This document shows, piece by piece, positions 15,263-24,111 of a DNA stretch of 39,898 nt. Position 1 is the first letter of the stretch; the number at the start of each line of letters is the position of its first letter. This DNA comes from Desulfobacteraceae bacterium (GTDB taxonomy: Bacteria; Desulfobacterota; DSM-4660; Desulfatiglandales; Desulfatiglandaceae), in contig JAUWMR010000037.1 in assembly GCA_030613055.1 (NCBI GenBank), positions 1 to 39,898 on the forward strand, in the 5' to 3' direction. The notes below the pieces were generated by a model. That model searched no databases, was not told where the DNA came from, and was given only the letters and a program-made list of their open reading frames with translations. Made by a program: the position numbers and the translations under genes.

Positions 15263-15612
15263 AACGGATTCCTCGCCAGCCAATCACGTTTTCTATCCAA
15301 AGCAACCTTACGATCTCTTGGGGCGATCTTTTTTGCCTTACTTCGAATTCCATGTACGACAATGATGCGCTGATCCTTCATAAAAAAATACAGCATTCTT
15401 GTATTCAGCTTACCCACATGTCGAAGCTCAAAAAAATCATCTCCAATGGGCTTTGATAAAGGAGGCCGATGATACTGTCTGTTTCGAAGTTTCGCGAGAC
15501 CAGCCATCACAGCCGCAAAGTCACTTGGGTCAGATTCCTTTAGCTCGTTTAAAAATTCTCGTACGGGATGTCTCCCTGAACGGGTTTCAAAAAATTCTAT
15601 GGCAAATTCCAT
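15259..15612 (-). CDS. RelE/HigB-like toxin (phage-derived Gp49-like)
   Basis: A 117-residue protein with the fold signature of the RelE/ParE superfamily, Gp49-like branch: FETRSGRHPVREFLNEL at the start, DFFELRHVGKLNTRMLYFF in the middle and IIVVHGIRSKAKKIAPRD near the end, where basic residues of the nuclease surface sit. Members cleave mRNA on the ribosome. It is the first gene of a two-gene operon with the XRE antitoxin, a common HigBA/RelBE arrangement. Full-length and without disruption. Confidence 0.82.
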   Translation of the reverse strand: MEFAIEFFETRSGRHPVREFLNELKESDPSDFAAVMAGLAKLRNRQYHRPPLSKPIGDDFFELRHVGKLNTRMLYFFMKDQRIIVVHGIRSKAKKIAPRDRKVALDRKRDWLARNPL

Positions 15613-15961
15613 TTAAAGTCAACATCAATATTGGTGTAAGGAATACGTTCTATTCTACCCTGAGCCCCAGTATTATATGCAATTAGGCGGCAATGGCCTC
15701 GTTGATTTCGTGAATGATGGCTTCTAATTCATAACCCAAGACCTATTAACTCAAGGGATTTTGCCAGAAGACTAAAGTATTTACAAGGGAACAATAAGAA
15801 ATAACATGTGAAGTATATTGTGAGATATTGACATATACGGTCAAACTGATCCCAGGGAAAAAACCCCCGATCTCCATTTGAAAGCGGGGTTTTTGTGGGT
15901 GCCATTAACAAACTGGTAATGCTCCCCCTGACAACATAGAGGAAATACATGTTGACTCATT
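15613..15961. other. Gene-poor spacer with terminator and possible gene fragment
   Basis: No intact gene. The minus strand carries a short C-terminus-like fragment ending at a TAA (15683-15685, peptide YELEAIIHEINEAIAA); a frameshift at about 15740 would join it to upstream residues KSLELIGLG. It may be the end of a decayed protein, but the parent family is not recognised. A rho-independent terminator (15858-15894) lies in the same spacer. Confidence 0.35.
15858..15894 (-). terminator. Rho-independent terminator after purE-tsaC
   Basis: On the minus strand AAAAACCCC pairs with GGGGTTTTT across a loop of about 18 bases and is followed by a run of T. It lies about 70 bases downstream of the tsaC stop. 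Since both arms are T/A-flanked, it could stop transcription in either direction. Confidence 0.65.
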
Positions 15962-16621
15962 TTATTGTGTAGGGCTAAATTTTTTTAGCTCGGTTTTTTT
16001 GACCATCCCTTCACGTAAAATCCGAGGCGGGTGGACAGTTATGTCAAGGACCGTGGAGGCGATTTGACCTTCGGTCTCCCCGCCGTCCAGAACGAAATCA
16101 ACTTCTTCCCCAAATGAACGCAAGACCTCTTCTGCCTTCCGGCAGGCCGGTTTGCCGGAGATATTGGCGCTGGTTCCGGTGATGGGGACTCCAATTGCCC
16201 GGGCCAGTGCGGTCGCAATGGGATGACTGGAAAGTCTGATACCGATCTTGCCGGTACCTGCGGTCAGAAGAGGAGAAACCGTTGAACCTGCCTCGAAGAT
16301 CAGCGTCAGTGCCCCGGGCCAGAAATTTCCTATGAGTTGGTGGGTAATTAGAGGAATGCGCTTGACATATTGGTCCAGTACGTCAGAGGAAGGAATTAAT
16401 ATTAAAACCGGACGGACGGCCTGTCTTTTTTTTACGGAAAACAGCCTTCTTATGGCTGCTTCGTTTGTTGCATCAACTGCAAGGCCGTAAAAGGACTCGG
16501 TAGGAAAGGCCACCAGGCCGCCGGACAAAAGGCATTCTGCCGCCCCTTTAAGTGCCTTTTTTAGGCCTTCTCCTGTATCGAGCCGGACTAAGCTACTATC
16601 CTGCTTTGTTATTTTTTCCAA
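15962..16621 (-). CDS. tsaC: L-threonylcarbamoyladenylate synthase
   Basis: A 219-residue YrdC/Sua5-type enzyme that makes threonylcarbamoyl-AMP from threonine, bicarbonate and ATP, the first step of the t6A modification at tRNA position 37. Key features are GGLVAFPTESFYGLAVDA near the N-terminus, KKRQAVRPVLI (the KxR-type binding segment), NFWPGALTLIF, GKIGIRLSSHP, and GTSANISGKPAC. It is of the short TsaC class without the extra Sua5 C-terminal domain. It starts with TTG at 16621 and overlaps the purE stop by 13 bases, so the two form an operon. Confidence 0.9.
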   Translation of the reverse strand: MEKITKQDSSLVRLDTGEGLKKALKGAAECLLSGGLVAFPTESFYGLAVDATNEAAIRRLFSVKKRQAVRPVLILIPSSDVLDQYVKRIPLITHQLIGNFWPGALTLIFEAGSTVSPLLTAGTGKIGIRLSSHPIATALARAIGVPITGTSANISGKPACRKAEEVLRSFGEEVDFVLDGGETEGQIASTVLDITVHPPRILREGMVKKTELKKFSPTQ

Positions 16622-17109
16622 CTTTCAGACTTCTCTACGGCCTTTTGCGTGAGGTTTTCACGATATTCCTTTAACCTTTTTCGAATATGGTTATATTTCA
16701 GGGCAAGGATCTCTGCTGCCAGAACAGCGGCATTTTTTGCCCCACCGCTTCCAACAGCCACAGTTGCCACGGGGATACCGGGCGGCATCTGAACCGTTGA
16801 CAAAAGGGAGTCTAATCCCTTGAAAGGGGAAGAATCAATGGGCACTCCTATGACCGGCACAATGGTGTGAGCGGCCATAAATCCAGCAAGGTGCGCGGCC
16901 CATCCGGCCCCTGCAATAATCACCTCAATGCCCCGATCGAGCGCGGATACTGCATACTCTTTTGTCAGGTCGGGCGTGCGGTGAGCAGAAAGCACACTGA
17001 TCTCATGAGGTATGTCAAATTCCTGAAGGACATTAATACAACCCTGCATCACTTCCGAATCAGAGGTGCTTCCCATCACTACACCAACTAACGGTGTTTT
17101 ATCTGTCAT
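16609..17109 (-). CDS. purE: N5-carboxyaminoimidazole ribonucleotide mutase
   Basis: A 166-residue PurE of purine biosynthesis, which rearranges N5-CAIR to CAIR. The motifs are clear: GVVMGSTSDSEVM at the N-terminus, SAHRTPD, AGAGWAAHLAGFMAAHT, and VQMPPGIPVATVAVGSGG. The start at 17109 was chosen because AAAGGAGAA lies about 6 bases upstream; the longer form from 17142 adds 11 unconserved residues. Cotranscribed with tsaC. The purK partner is not in the window. Class II-type length and motifs cannot be separated further by eye. Confidence 0.92.
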   Translation of the reverse strand: MTDKTPLVGVVMGSTSDSEVMQGCINVLQEFDIPHEISVLSAHRTPDLTKEYAVSALDRGIEVIIAGAGWAAHLAGFMAAHTIVPVIGVPIDSSPFKGLDSLLSTVQMPPGIPVATVAVGSGGAKNAAVLAAEILALKYNHIRKRLKEYRENLTQKAVEKSESWKK

Positions 17110-17136
17110 TTCGTTCTCCTTTATGACTTCAGATAT

Positions 17137-17299
17137 AGTCAAATAGTTGAGTGGTTAAATGGTTGAGTTGGGAAATTATTGTTATAATTTCAGTAAGTTA
17201 CAAATATCAAAATGATAAATGTCTCCCGCCACGGCGGGAATAAAAACAAATACGCCCGTGAATTTAACCACTTAACTACTCAACTATTCAACCACTTAA
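17137..17299. repeat. Inverted spacer repeats (GTTGAGTGGTTAA type)
   Basis: The segment 17137-17167 (AATAGTTGAGTGGTTAAATG type) is matched in inverted order by 17262-17299 (ACCACTTAACTACTCAACTATTCAACCAC). These short words are common spacer repeats of this genome type. They lie between purE and the DUF3786 gene, which is otherwise gene-free for about 300 bases. Confidence 0.55.
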
Positions 17300-17405
17300 C
17301 GAGGTCTGGATTTAACAAAATTCATCAGATTACACACAACTTTGTTTATAGGCAAATGGCCAAAACCCAGGGGCGCAAGACGCGGGACAAGCTGAATGCT
17401 GACAG

Positions 17406-18038
17406 CTATTTTTTCTTCCCCATCCCCATTAGCGGATAAATGATCATCCCGGCTAACCAGGCAATATCTTCTGCTGAGAAAATATCAGAGATGCTCTTGT
17501 CAAAGAGGATGGTTCCTTCAGGCGGGAATTCATCATCCCCTTTCCAGAGAATCAATGCAACAGGAACCAGAGGCAGGGCCTGTACCACAACCGAAAGATC
17601 GCCCTGATCAAACGGTTTAGCCCCATATACCTCCGTTGCCAGCTTTACTAACAACTCCGGTTGATTTCCAAATGCCTGCACCATTGGATTTTTTGCCCTT
17701 CTTACAAAAGCATCCAGGTAAAACTTGCCATCTGGTACTTCCTGGTAGGCAATCCACGCTCCCTTAATTGCCGATCCTTTGGCCCCAATCAGGTAATGGA
17801 GCAGCAAGACCTGCTTCTGGATTGGAACCTCCTCTCCGGATTCCACATATGAGAAATTAAAACCAGGCCAGGTTATATTTATCTTTATGTTTAAAAAATC
17901 CAGAATGAGAACCGCATCCCCTCCTGACCCCGGTTCAAAAACCGCATTGCATTGATCTGCTATCCGCTTTGGATTTTTTTCCGCCAGCGCTTCTTTCCCA
18001 AGCTTTACAGCGGTCTTATAATCGTCAATTCTCGGCAT
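17406..18038 (-). CDS. DUF3786 family protein
   Basis: A 210-residue protein of the DUF3786 family, which is found mainly in strict anaerobes. Recognisable parts are PRIDDYKTAVKLGKEAL at the N-terminus, HYLIGAKGSAIKG in the middle, and PLVPVALILWKGDDEFPPEGTILFD near the C-terminus. The function of the family is not established; context in other anaerobes often links it to corrinoid or redox genes, but nothing here supports that. The start at 18038 has an AAGGA 5 bases upstream; the track-like longer form from 18086 adds residues outside the family. Confidence 0.75.
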   Translation of the reverse strand: MPRIDDYKTAVKLGKEALAEKNPKRIADQCNAVFEPGSGGDAVLILDFLNIKINITWPGFNFSYVESGEEVPIQKQVLLLHYLIGAKGSAIKGAWIAYQEVPDGKFYLDAFVRRAKNPMVQAFGNQPELLVKLATEVYGAKPFDQGDLSVVVQALPLVPVALILWKGDDEFPPEGTILFDKSISDIFSAEDIAWLAGMIIYPLMGMGKKK

Positions 18039-18505
18039 GCGTATCCTTTTCCTTTCGTCAATTTGTTGAGTGGTAAAGCAACTCACACAGCCCCCATTCC
18101 TCCGGGCCGTGTCGTCAGGGCATATACAATTTAAGCAGGGCGCGCCACCAGCATTTGCAACCGTTTAATCATTTCACCTTAAAGGCGAAGGTATTAAACT
18201 TGACAGCTTCGTAAAAAGTCTCCAAGGCCGTCACTCCCGCCCCGCATCAAGTGCGGGATAAACTACAGCGGGAGTCCAGAAGCGGTTGATTTTACTGGAT
18301 TCCCGCCCCTCCCTTCGCTGGGGCAAGCTCTTCGCGGGAATGACGAAAACGGGTCCTTTCTGACTTTTTACGAGGTCATCAAACTTGGTGAATGAAAAAT
18401 AAATAATTTACGACTCAACCAAGTCCGGTTATAATAAAAAATTGCTTTCTATTTCAAGCCTAATCTCCATCACAGTATTCTCTGCTGAATTAAAAAGAGA
18501 CAGCC
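18039..18505. other. Gene-free spacer with a MITE-like repeat
   Basis: No gene. Most of it is the inverted-repeat element at 18194-18386; the rest is AT-rich leader sequence before the Smr gene, with no strong promoter recognised. Confidence 0.55.
18194..18386. repeat. MITE-like element with REP hairpins inside
   Basis: A roughly 190-base unit with near-perfect outer inverted arms: AAACTTGACAGCTTCGTAAA... (from 18197) against ...TTTTTACGAGGTCATCAAACTT (to 18386), both containing a GTAAAAAGTC/GACTTTTTAC core. The interior holds an inverted pair of the same ATTCCCGC-type REP hairpin found at 30703-30779 and 33207-33278. It has no coding capacity, so it could be a non-autonomous mobile repeat. 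Confidence 0.7.
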
Positions 18506-19228
18506 ATGACCCGCAGGAAAAAGAGAAAAAAACAATCTTACGGGCAAAAAGCCCCAAAAAGAAAGCCCGAAATTTTCAATCCCGCGTTCAATGGGCGGAT
18601 ATCCCTTAATAAAAGAGATAAAAAGATGTCAAGGGAACAGGAAAAGCAAGAGCCGCCTCAACCAAAAGAAAAGCCGCATGAAACCCGGATTTTTTTAGAT
18701 GCCATGTCAGATGTCGATCCTTTATCAGGCGGCAGGAACATGATCACGCGCATTCCAAGTCCTGATATTAGGCCTGCCCATCATATCAGGGATGATGATC
18801 TTGAAGTCATGGCTCACCTCTCCGATCTGGTCAGCGGGAATGTTGAGATGGATATCACGTTCAGCGATGAATATATCGAGGGCGCTATAAGTGGATTCAG
18901 CAGGAAGCTGCTGAAAAGGCTCAAAAAAGGCCGGTTCCCCATCCAGGATTATGTTGATCTTCATGGGCTGACAAAACAGGAGGCGGAAACCAAAATCAGA
19001 AATTTTCTCCTTCAAAGCCAGCAGCTTGGACTGAGATGTGTGCTTGTGGTCCATGGCAGGGGGCTTAATTCTGAAAACAACATCCCCATATTAAAAGAAC
19101 GCTTGCCTGTCTGGTTGACACGGGGACCGGTAAAAAAAATCGTTTTAGCCTTTTCAACTGCACGGCCATACGATGGCGGAACAGGTGCCATTTATGTCCT
19201 GCTCAGAAAGCCAAGGACAGGGCCTTAA
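18506..19228 (+). CDS. Smr domain protein
   Basis: A 240-residue protein with a basic, charged N-terminal half (1-60 rich in Arg, Lys, Gln) and a C-terminal Smr domain (about 150-235). The Smr signatures are YVDLHGLTKQEAETKIRNFL, then VVHGRGLNSE and AFSTARPYDGGTGAIYVLL. Smr domains of this type nick or bind branched DNA, or act on ribosome-stalled mRNA in other branches. As a stand-alone protein without MutS domains it is of the small Smr class. Its role here is not clear. It lies about 100 bases upstream of the YchF-like gene in the same direction. Confidence 0.85.
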   Translation: MTRRKKRKKQSYGQKAPKRKPEIFNPAFNGRISLNKRDKKMSREQEKQEPPQPKEKPHETRIFLDAMSDVDPLSGGRNMITRIPSPDIRPAHHIRDDDLEVMAHLSDLVSGNVEMDITFSDEYIEGAISGFSRKLLKRLKKGRFPIQDYVDLHGLTKQEAETKIRNFLLQSQQLGLRCVLVVHGRGLNSENNIPILKERLPVWLTRGPVKKIVLAFSTARPYDGGTGAIYVLLRKPRTGP

Positions 19229-19331
19229 CTTTTCATTCATTGATTTTCGAACATTATCCTGATACAATTCGGCACAACAAGACAGGGCATTTCCTGAGAC
19301 TTAAAAACCAAAACGGAGAATTTTAAAGGTA

Positions 19332-20378
19332 ATGAAATTAGGCATTGTGGGTGTTCCTCAATCAGGCAAATCAACCGTTTTTACCGCTCTTACAGGGGCA
19401 AGGGGTGAAAAGAATGACCGTGGCTCCTCCCGGTCCGACCAGAGAATCGCCACCGTCACTGTTTTTGATGACCGTATCGATCTTTTAGTCAAGATTTATA
19501 AGCCAAAAAAAACCACTCATGCGAAAATCGAGTACCTGCTCCCTTCTCAAATACCTGGCTCATCTTTGTCAAAGTCCGAGGGAGGGCTCTGGAATCAGGT
19601 CCGCGTATGCGATGCGATCTTGCACATAGTCCGCAATTTCAAGGGACCAGGCGGCACACTTCCGACATCCGAGAAGGATTTCTGGCGGACTGAGGAAGAA
19701 ATGATCGTAAGTGATCTTATGGTTGCGGAAAAAAGGATTGAAAAGCTGGAGTTGGACAGAAAAAGAGGTAAAAAGCCTGAAAAGGGAGAGGCTTCCCTAC
19801 TCAAATTATGTCATGAAATCCTTGAAAAAGGTGAGCCTCTTAGAAATTCATCCAAACTGGCATCCGAGCCGGCGCTCAAAGGTTTTACATTTCTCTCCGC
19901 AAAACCGGTACTTGTGATCATTAACAACGATGATGAGGACGAGGCATTGCCGGAGTGGAATCAAAAACCAGAAAATATCGCGCTTATGGTGGTCAGGGGT
20001 CGTATTGAAATGGACATCGCTGCCATGGAACCAGATGAGGCAGAGGAATTCATAGAGGCATACCATATTCGGGAATCCGCGCTTGACCGTGTGATAAAAG
20101 GTTCTTACAGGGCCCTAAATCGAATATCTTTCTTTACTGTAATTTCTGACGAGGTAAGGGCATGGTCTATTACCTCGGGCATTCCCGCCCTGTCTGCCGC
20201 TGGAACGGTTCACTCGGATATGGAAAAGGGCTTCATAAGGGCCGAAGTCTTATCTTTTGACGACCTTAAGACGCTCGGAACGTTTCAAGAAGCCAAAAAG
20301 GCCGGACTTGTACGTCTTGAAGGCAAAGAATATGTAGTCAAGGATGGAGATATCATAAATTTTCGATTCAATGTGTAA
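19332..20378 (+). CDS. YchF-like (Obg family) protein with degenerate G3 motif
   Basis: A 348-residue protein with the overall layout of YchF/OLA1: N-terminal GTPase-like domain with P-loop GVPQSGKST (7-15), a helical insertion at about 125-175 and a C-terminal TGS domain (about 280-348, ending KDGDIINFRFNV). YchF normally has GLPNVGKST and the G3 motif DIAGL; here the corresponding place reads LLPSQIPG, so the DxxG Asp is missing. The G4-like site is VIINNDDED in place of the usual NxxE motif. It therefore may bind a nucleotide poorly or not hydrolyse it, and is probably a diverged paralogue rather than the housekeeping YchF. An AAAGG lies just before the ATG. Confidence 0.75.
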   Translation: MKLGIVGVPQSGKSTVFTALTGARGEKNDRGSSRSDQRIATVTVFDDRIDLLVKIYKPKKTTHAKIEYLLPSQIPGSSLSKSEGGLWNQVRVCDAILHIVRNFKGPGGTLPTSEKDFWRTEEEMIVSDLMVAEKRIEKLELDRKRGKKPEKGEASLLKLCHEILEKGEPLRNSSKLASEPALKGFTFLSAKPVLVIINNDDEDEALPEWNQKPENIALMVVRGRIEMDIAAMEPDEAEEFIEAYHIRESALDRVIKGSYRALNRISFFTVISDEVRAWSITSGIPALSAAGTVHSDMEKGFIRAEVLSFDDLKTLGTFQEAKKAGLVRLEGKEYVVKDGDIINFRFNV

Positions 20379-20589
20379 GTCCAGATAGAAAAACGTCAGT
20401 CTTTACAAATACAGTATCAGTCCTGAAAATAAATGGGCAAAGTAATAACATAGAGGCGCAAGGCATAAGGCACAAGGGGGTTTTTCCCCTTGAGCCCTGT
20501 GCATTGTGCCTTTGGCCTTTTCATTTAGTGCTTCCGATGTTGATTTACAACGTCAGAGTTGCTCGGGTAAAAATAAAGAGGTTTATCAA
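20379..20589. other. Spacer before argC with a hairpin
   Basis: No gene. It contains CAAGGGG-GTTTTTC-CCCTTG (about 20475-20494), a hairpin embedded in a GGCACAAGG/CCTTGTGCC-type repeat also seen around 25380-25470. The hairpin could end the YchF-like transcript but lacks a clean T-run. Confidence 0.45.
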
Positions 20590-21651
20590 ATGGAAACAAT
20601 TAAAGTAGGCATTATCGGAGCTGGCGGATACGGGGGTTGCGGTGCGATCGAGCTTTTACAGGATCACCCCCATGCTGAGATTACAGCCCTTATTGACAAG
20701 CAAGACGTGGGCAAGCCGATCAGTGATCTATACCCTCATCTGACTGGTTTTTGCGACCTGGCAATAATTTCTCCTGATGATCCGGACTGCCCCGATGACT
20801 TCCATGCGGTCTTATTTGCCACTCCTGATGGTGTAGGACAGAACGAGGCCCCCTCCTGGTTGAAAAAAGGGGCTAAGGTGATTGACTACAGCGGGGATTT
20901 CCGTTTCAACAACACTAATACTTATAACGGGTATGCGGCAAGAATCGGGCGGACCCATGCCCATGCGTCCCCGGAATTATTGCCTCAATCGGTTTACGGC
21001 CTGACAGAGCTGCACAGAAATGAGATATCGCGCTCAAATCTGGTCGGGAATCCCGGTTGCTTTGCTGTCAGTTGTATCCTTGGCCTCGCGCCCGCCATAA
21101 AATCAGAGATTATTGAAGCGGACTCGATCATCTGCGATTCCAAGACCGGAGTTTCCGGGGCGGGGAAAAACCCTTCTCCGGCCTTTCACTACCCTGCCCG
21201 ATATGATGCCATGAATGCCTATAAAATATCAGGTCACCAGCATGTCTATGAGGTGGAAAGGGAATTAGGACTTCTTGCGGGGCAGGACATAAAGATAACC
21301 TTTACCCCTCATGTGGTGCCCCTCTGCCGGGGCATCCTGACGACCATCTACGCCCGACTTAATGAAGGCCAGAATCTTGAAAATATAGAAGAGGCATACC
21401 GGTCTTTCTACAAAGATGACGTGTTTGTGAGAGTTTTCGGGCCTGAAAAGCCACAGGTAAGCGTAAATGTTCGGGGCAGCAACTTTTGCAATATTTCTCT
21501 TAATGTGGACGAAAGGACTGGAAGGCTTATTGTTGTGAGCCTGGTAGATAACCTGGTGAAAGGGCAGGCAGGCAGCGCTGTTCAAAATATGAACATCATG
21601 TTTGGCCTGGAAGAAACAGTGGGGCTCCTCCATCCAGGCATTTATCCATAG
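20590..21651 (+). CDS. argC: N-acetyl-gamma-glutamyl-phosphate reductase
   Basis: A 353-residue ArgC that reduces N-acetylglutamyl phosphate to the semialdehyde with NADPH, a step of arginine biosynthesis. The Rossmann motif VGIIGAGGYGGCGAIELL is at the start, the catalytic cysteine is Cys157 in GNPGCFAVSC, and GVSGAGKNPS and GHQHVYEVE mark the substrate region. The ATG at 20590 was preferred to the upstream 20506 because AAAGAGG lies 7 bases before it and the extra N-terminus falls in a spacer repeat. It stands alone; other arg genes are not in the window. Confidence 0.93.
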   Translation: METIKVGIIGAGGYGGCGAIELLQDHPHAEITALIDKQDVGKPISDLYPHLTGFCDLAIISPDDPDCPDDFHAVLFATPDGVGQNEAPSWLKKGAKVIDYSGDFRFNNTNTYNGYAARIGRTHAHASPELLPQSVYGLTELHRNEISRSNLVGNPGCFAVSCILGLAPAIKSEIIEADSIICDSKTGVSGAGKNPSPAFHYPARYDAMNAYKISGHQHVYEVERELGLLAGQDIKITFTPHVVPLCRGILTTIYARLNEGQNLENIEEAYRSFYKDDVFVRVFGPEKPQVSVNVRGSNFCNISLNVDERTGRLIVVSLVDNLVKGQAGSAVQNMNIMFGLEETVGLLHPGIYP

Positions 21652-21786
21652 GCCCTCTGAAAATTCGAGAAAAGCCTTCTTGCAGGGCTCCCGCTCTTTC
21701 GCCTTTAAAATGAATACCAACAGTAATTATAGAAAAACCAAAGGGGGCAGCTGAAGGCTGATTGCTGAAAGCTGAGTGCCTGTTTT

Positions 21787-24111
21787 TTACTTAATACACA
21801 CTCTCCTTACCTGGCTGAAATCCGTCACTCCGAGATAAACCTTTCGGATACCGTCCTGCATCAGGGTAGTCATATTGTCTTTTATTGCCTGCCCCCTCAA
21901 ATTTTCCATCTTTGCCCGGGTCTGGATCATTGTTTTCATTTCATCCGTGCCAACGATAAGTTCAAATAAACCGGTCCGGCCCTTGTAACCGGTATTGCTG
22001 CATTTTGAACACCCCTTTGCCCTGTAAAGGAAAAGATCATCATTATACTCGAACCCGAGGGCGGCAAAATCGCCATCATAGTACCTGACCAGGATATCAA
22101 ATTCCTTTTTGTCCGGATGATATTTTTCCTTGCAGTCTTTGCAGAGGGTCCTGACCAGCCGCTGTGCCAGGACTCCTAAGAGGGCGTCGGCAAAATTAAA
22201 GGGATCCATTCCCATATCCAACAGCCTTGTGATGGTCTCAGGGGCGCTGTTAGTATGGAGGGTACTGAACACTAAATGACCGGTCAGGGATGCCTCAATA
22301 CCTGTTGACACAGTCTCCTTGTCACGCATTTCACCAACCATAATCACATCCGGGTCTGCCCTCAAAAAGGCCCTCATGGCCCTGGAAAAATCAAACCCTA
22401 TCTTGGGCAAGACCTGGACCTGCCGTAGGCCGTCCTGTGTGATCTCCACGGGATCTTCGGCCGTCCATATCTTTGTTTCAGGCTTATTAATATGATGCAA
22501 AGCCGCATGGAGGGTGGTTGTTTTTCCGCTTCCGGTGGGGCCAACCACTAAAACAATCCCGTATGGTTTTGTAATCATGCTTATGAGTTCATTGTAATCC
22601 CTTTCGCTCATTCCCATGACGTCCAGGGGAATCGGCTCACCGGCCGCCAGAAGACGCATTACCACATCCTCGTTCTGCCCGGTCGTGGGGATAGTGGCCA
22701 CCCTGAGTTCAATATCTAATGGAGCATACTTCTTGAATTTGATCTTCCCGTCCTGTGGAAGGCGCCTTTCGGCTATATCAAGGTCGGACATGATCTTGAG
22801 ACGGGATACAATGGCCCGCTTATATGTATAAGGCAGTGTCTGGTACAACTGGCAGGCCCCATCAACCCTCATCCTGATTAGGGCATGAGCCTTTCCCTGC
22901 CTGGGCTCAATATGGATATCAGAAGCGCCCCTGTTGAAGGCATCCACGATCATCTTGTTCACAAGCTGTACAATGGCGCTATCCTCTTCGGTCATACCTT
23001 CAATGTCTTCATCAAATTCATCATCGCCGGACTCCAGTTGACCTAAGATATCCTCGATGCTGCCCGAATCCGATAGCATTTCTGATCTTTTCACATCAAA
23101 AAACAGGTCTATCATGTGAAAGATGTCGTCTTTTAACGACACGCAATATTCAATCTCTTTTTCTTTGAAAATCCTTTTAATGGTATCCCTTGCAGGCAGG
23201 TAATTGGGATTTTCCATGACCACAGTCACCTTGCCGTCCGATTGAGAGACAGGGACAAAGATATTGTTTTTCAGGAAGTTGACCTTAAGGCCTTTTAAAA
23301 GCTCACCGGGAATGACCATCTTGTCGTCATAGTGAACAAAACGGGTCGTGTAAAAATTTTCCAGAGACTTACCAATATCATCCTTGGACACACTAAAATC
23401 AGACATAAGGATTGATTCTACTGACGTTTTGGCCTTTCGGGCCCGGGGCATAGCTGAGGCAAGGTCTTTGTCGCTAATGATGTTATTTGTAATCAGGAAA
23501 TCAAAACGCGTGGGTTTGGCCTTCTGTGCGGCCTTCTGGTTTTTAAAAAAGGCTGTTCCCAGGACTTTTGCGATATCCAGGACCGATGCCTGGTCTTCCT
23601 TTGAAAAGTGCTTCCCCCCCTTCTTGTTGATCAGTTGGATAACTCCCAAAAGATACCTGTTGTAGGCGATAGGAGCTGTAAGGACCTGGGTCGTCTTAAA
23701 TCCCGTCTTTTCATCCCAGCTCCTGTCGAATTTAAGTTTTGGATTTATACGCTTGAGTTCCTTTTCATCATACACATTACCGATGTTTACCAGTTTTCCG
23801 GATGCGGCGCAGTATCCTGCAATACTCCCGGCATTAACCGGAACCCTGATTTCATTTATCTCGTCACCGCTTTTAAACCTTGAGACGATCTCTCTCTTGA
23901 TACCGTCAACCACGTAAACCGTAATCCGATAGGCCTCAAAGAGTCCTAAGATTTCGTTCTGGAGATTCAGTAGAATATCATTGGTATCGTTAGCTGAATG
24001 GATCCGGTTGGCAATACTATTAAGCTCTTTCTGGTAAGCGAGCTGCTGTTCAAGAACTCTCTGTCTGTCTCCGGTAATAGGAGCGGCCGCTCTTTTCGGC
24101 ATGGCACACAT
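21787..24111 (-). CDS. GspE/PilB-type secretion ATPase with N-terminal GAF domain
   Basis: A 774-residue hexameric ATPase for type II secretion or type IV pilus extension, with an added sensory domain. Residues about 30-190 are a GAF domain (EILGLFEAYRITVYVVDG), about 200-345 a GspE N-terminal-like segment, about 375-770 the ATPase: Walker A GPTGSGKTTT (524-533), Walker B ADPDVIMVGEMRDKET (585-600), and a zinc-binding tetracysteine C657, C660, C701, C704. GspE/PilB proteins of usual length (about 500-570) lack the GAF part, so nucleotide or redox input may gate this one. No pilin, GspD-type or pilC genes are adjacent, so the machine it serves must be encoded elsewhere. Confidence 0.85.
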   Translation of the reverse strand: MCAMPKRAAAPITGDRQRVLEQQLAYQKELNSIANRIHSANDTNDILLNLQNEILGLFEAYRITVYVVDGIKREIVSRFKSGDEINEIRVPVNAGSIAGYCAASGKLVNIGNVYDEKELKRINPKLKFDRSWDEKTGFKTTQVLTAPIAYNRYLLGVIQLINKKGGKHFSKEDQASVLDIAKVLGTAFFKNQKAAQKAKPTRFDFLITNNIISDKDLASAMPRARKAKTSVESILMSDFSVSKDDIGKSLENFYTTRFVHYDDKMVIPGELLKGLKVNFLKNNIFVPVSQSDGKVTVVMENPNYLPARDTIKRIFKEKEIEYCVSLKDDIFHMIDLFFDVKRSEMLSDSGSIEDILGQLESGDDEFDEDIEGMTEEDSAIVQLVNKMIVDAFNRGASDIHIEPRQGKAHALIRMRVDGACQLYQTLPYTYKRAIVSRLKIMSDLDIAERRLPQDGKIKFKKYAPLDIELRVATIPTTGQNEDVVMRLLAAGEPIPLDVMGMSERDYNELISMITKPYGIVLVVGPTGSGKTTTLHAALHHINKPETKIWTAEDPVEITQDGLRQVQVLPKIGFDFSRAMRAFLRADPDVIMVGEMRDKETVSTGIEASLTGHLVFSTLHTNSAPETITRLLDMGMDPFNFADALLGVLAQRLVRTLCKDCKEKYHPDKKEFDILVRYYDGDFAALGFEYNDDLFLYRAKGCSKCSNTGYKGRTGLFELIVGTDEMKTMIQTRAKMENLRGQAIKDNMTTLMQDGIRKVYLGVTDFSQVRRVCIK

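Noticed and set aside
15729-15950. A 73-codon minus-strand open frame
   Set aside because: It reads through the terminator hairpin at 15858-15894. Only its last residues, with a frameshift, look like the end of some protein.
20506-20589. Longer N-terminus for argC
   Set aside because: It lies in a spacer repeat and the ATG at 20590 has a good ribosome site followed at once by the Rossmann motif.
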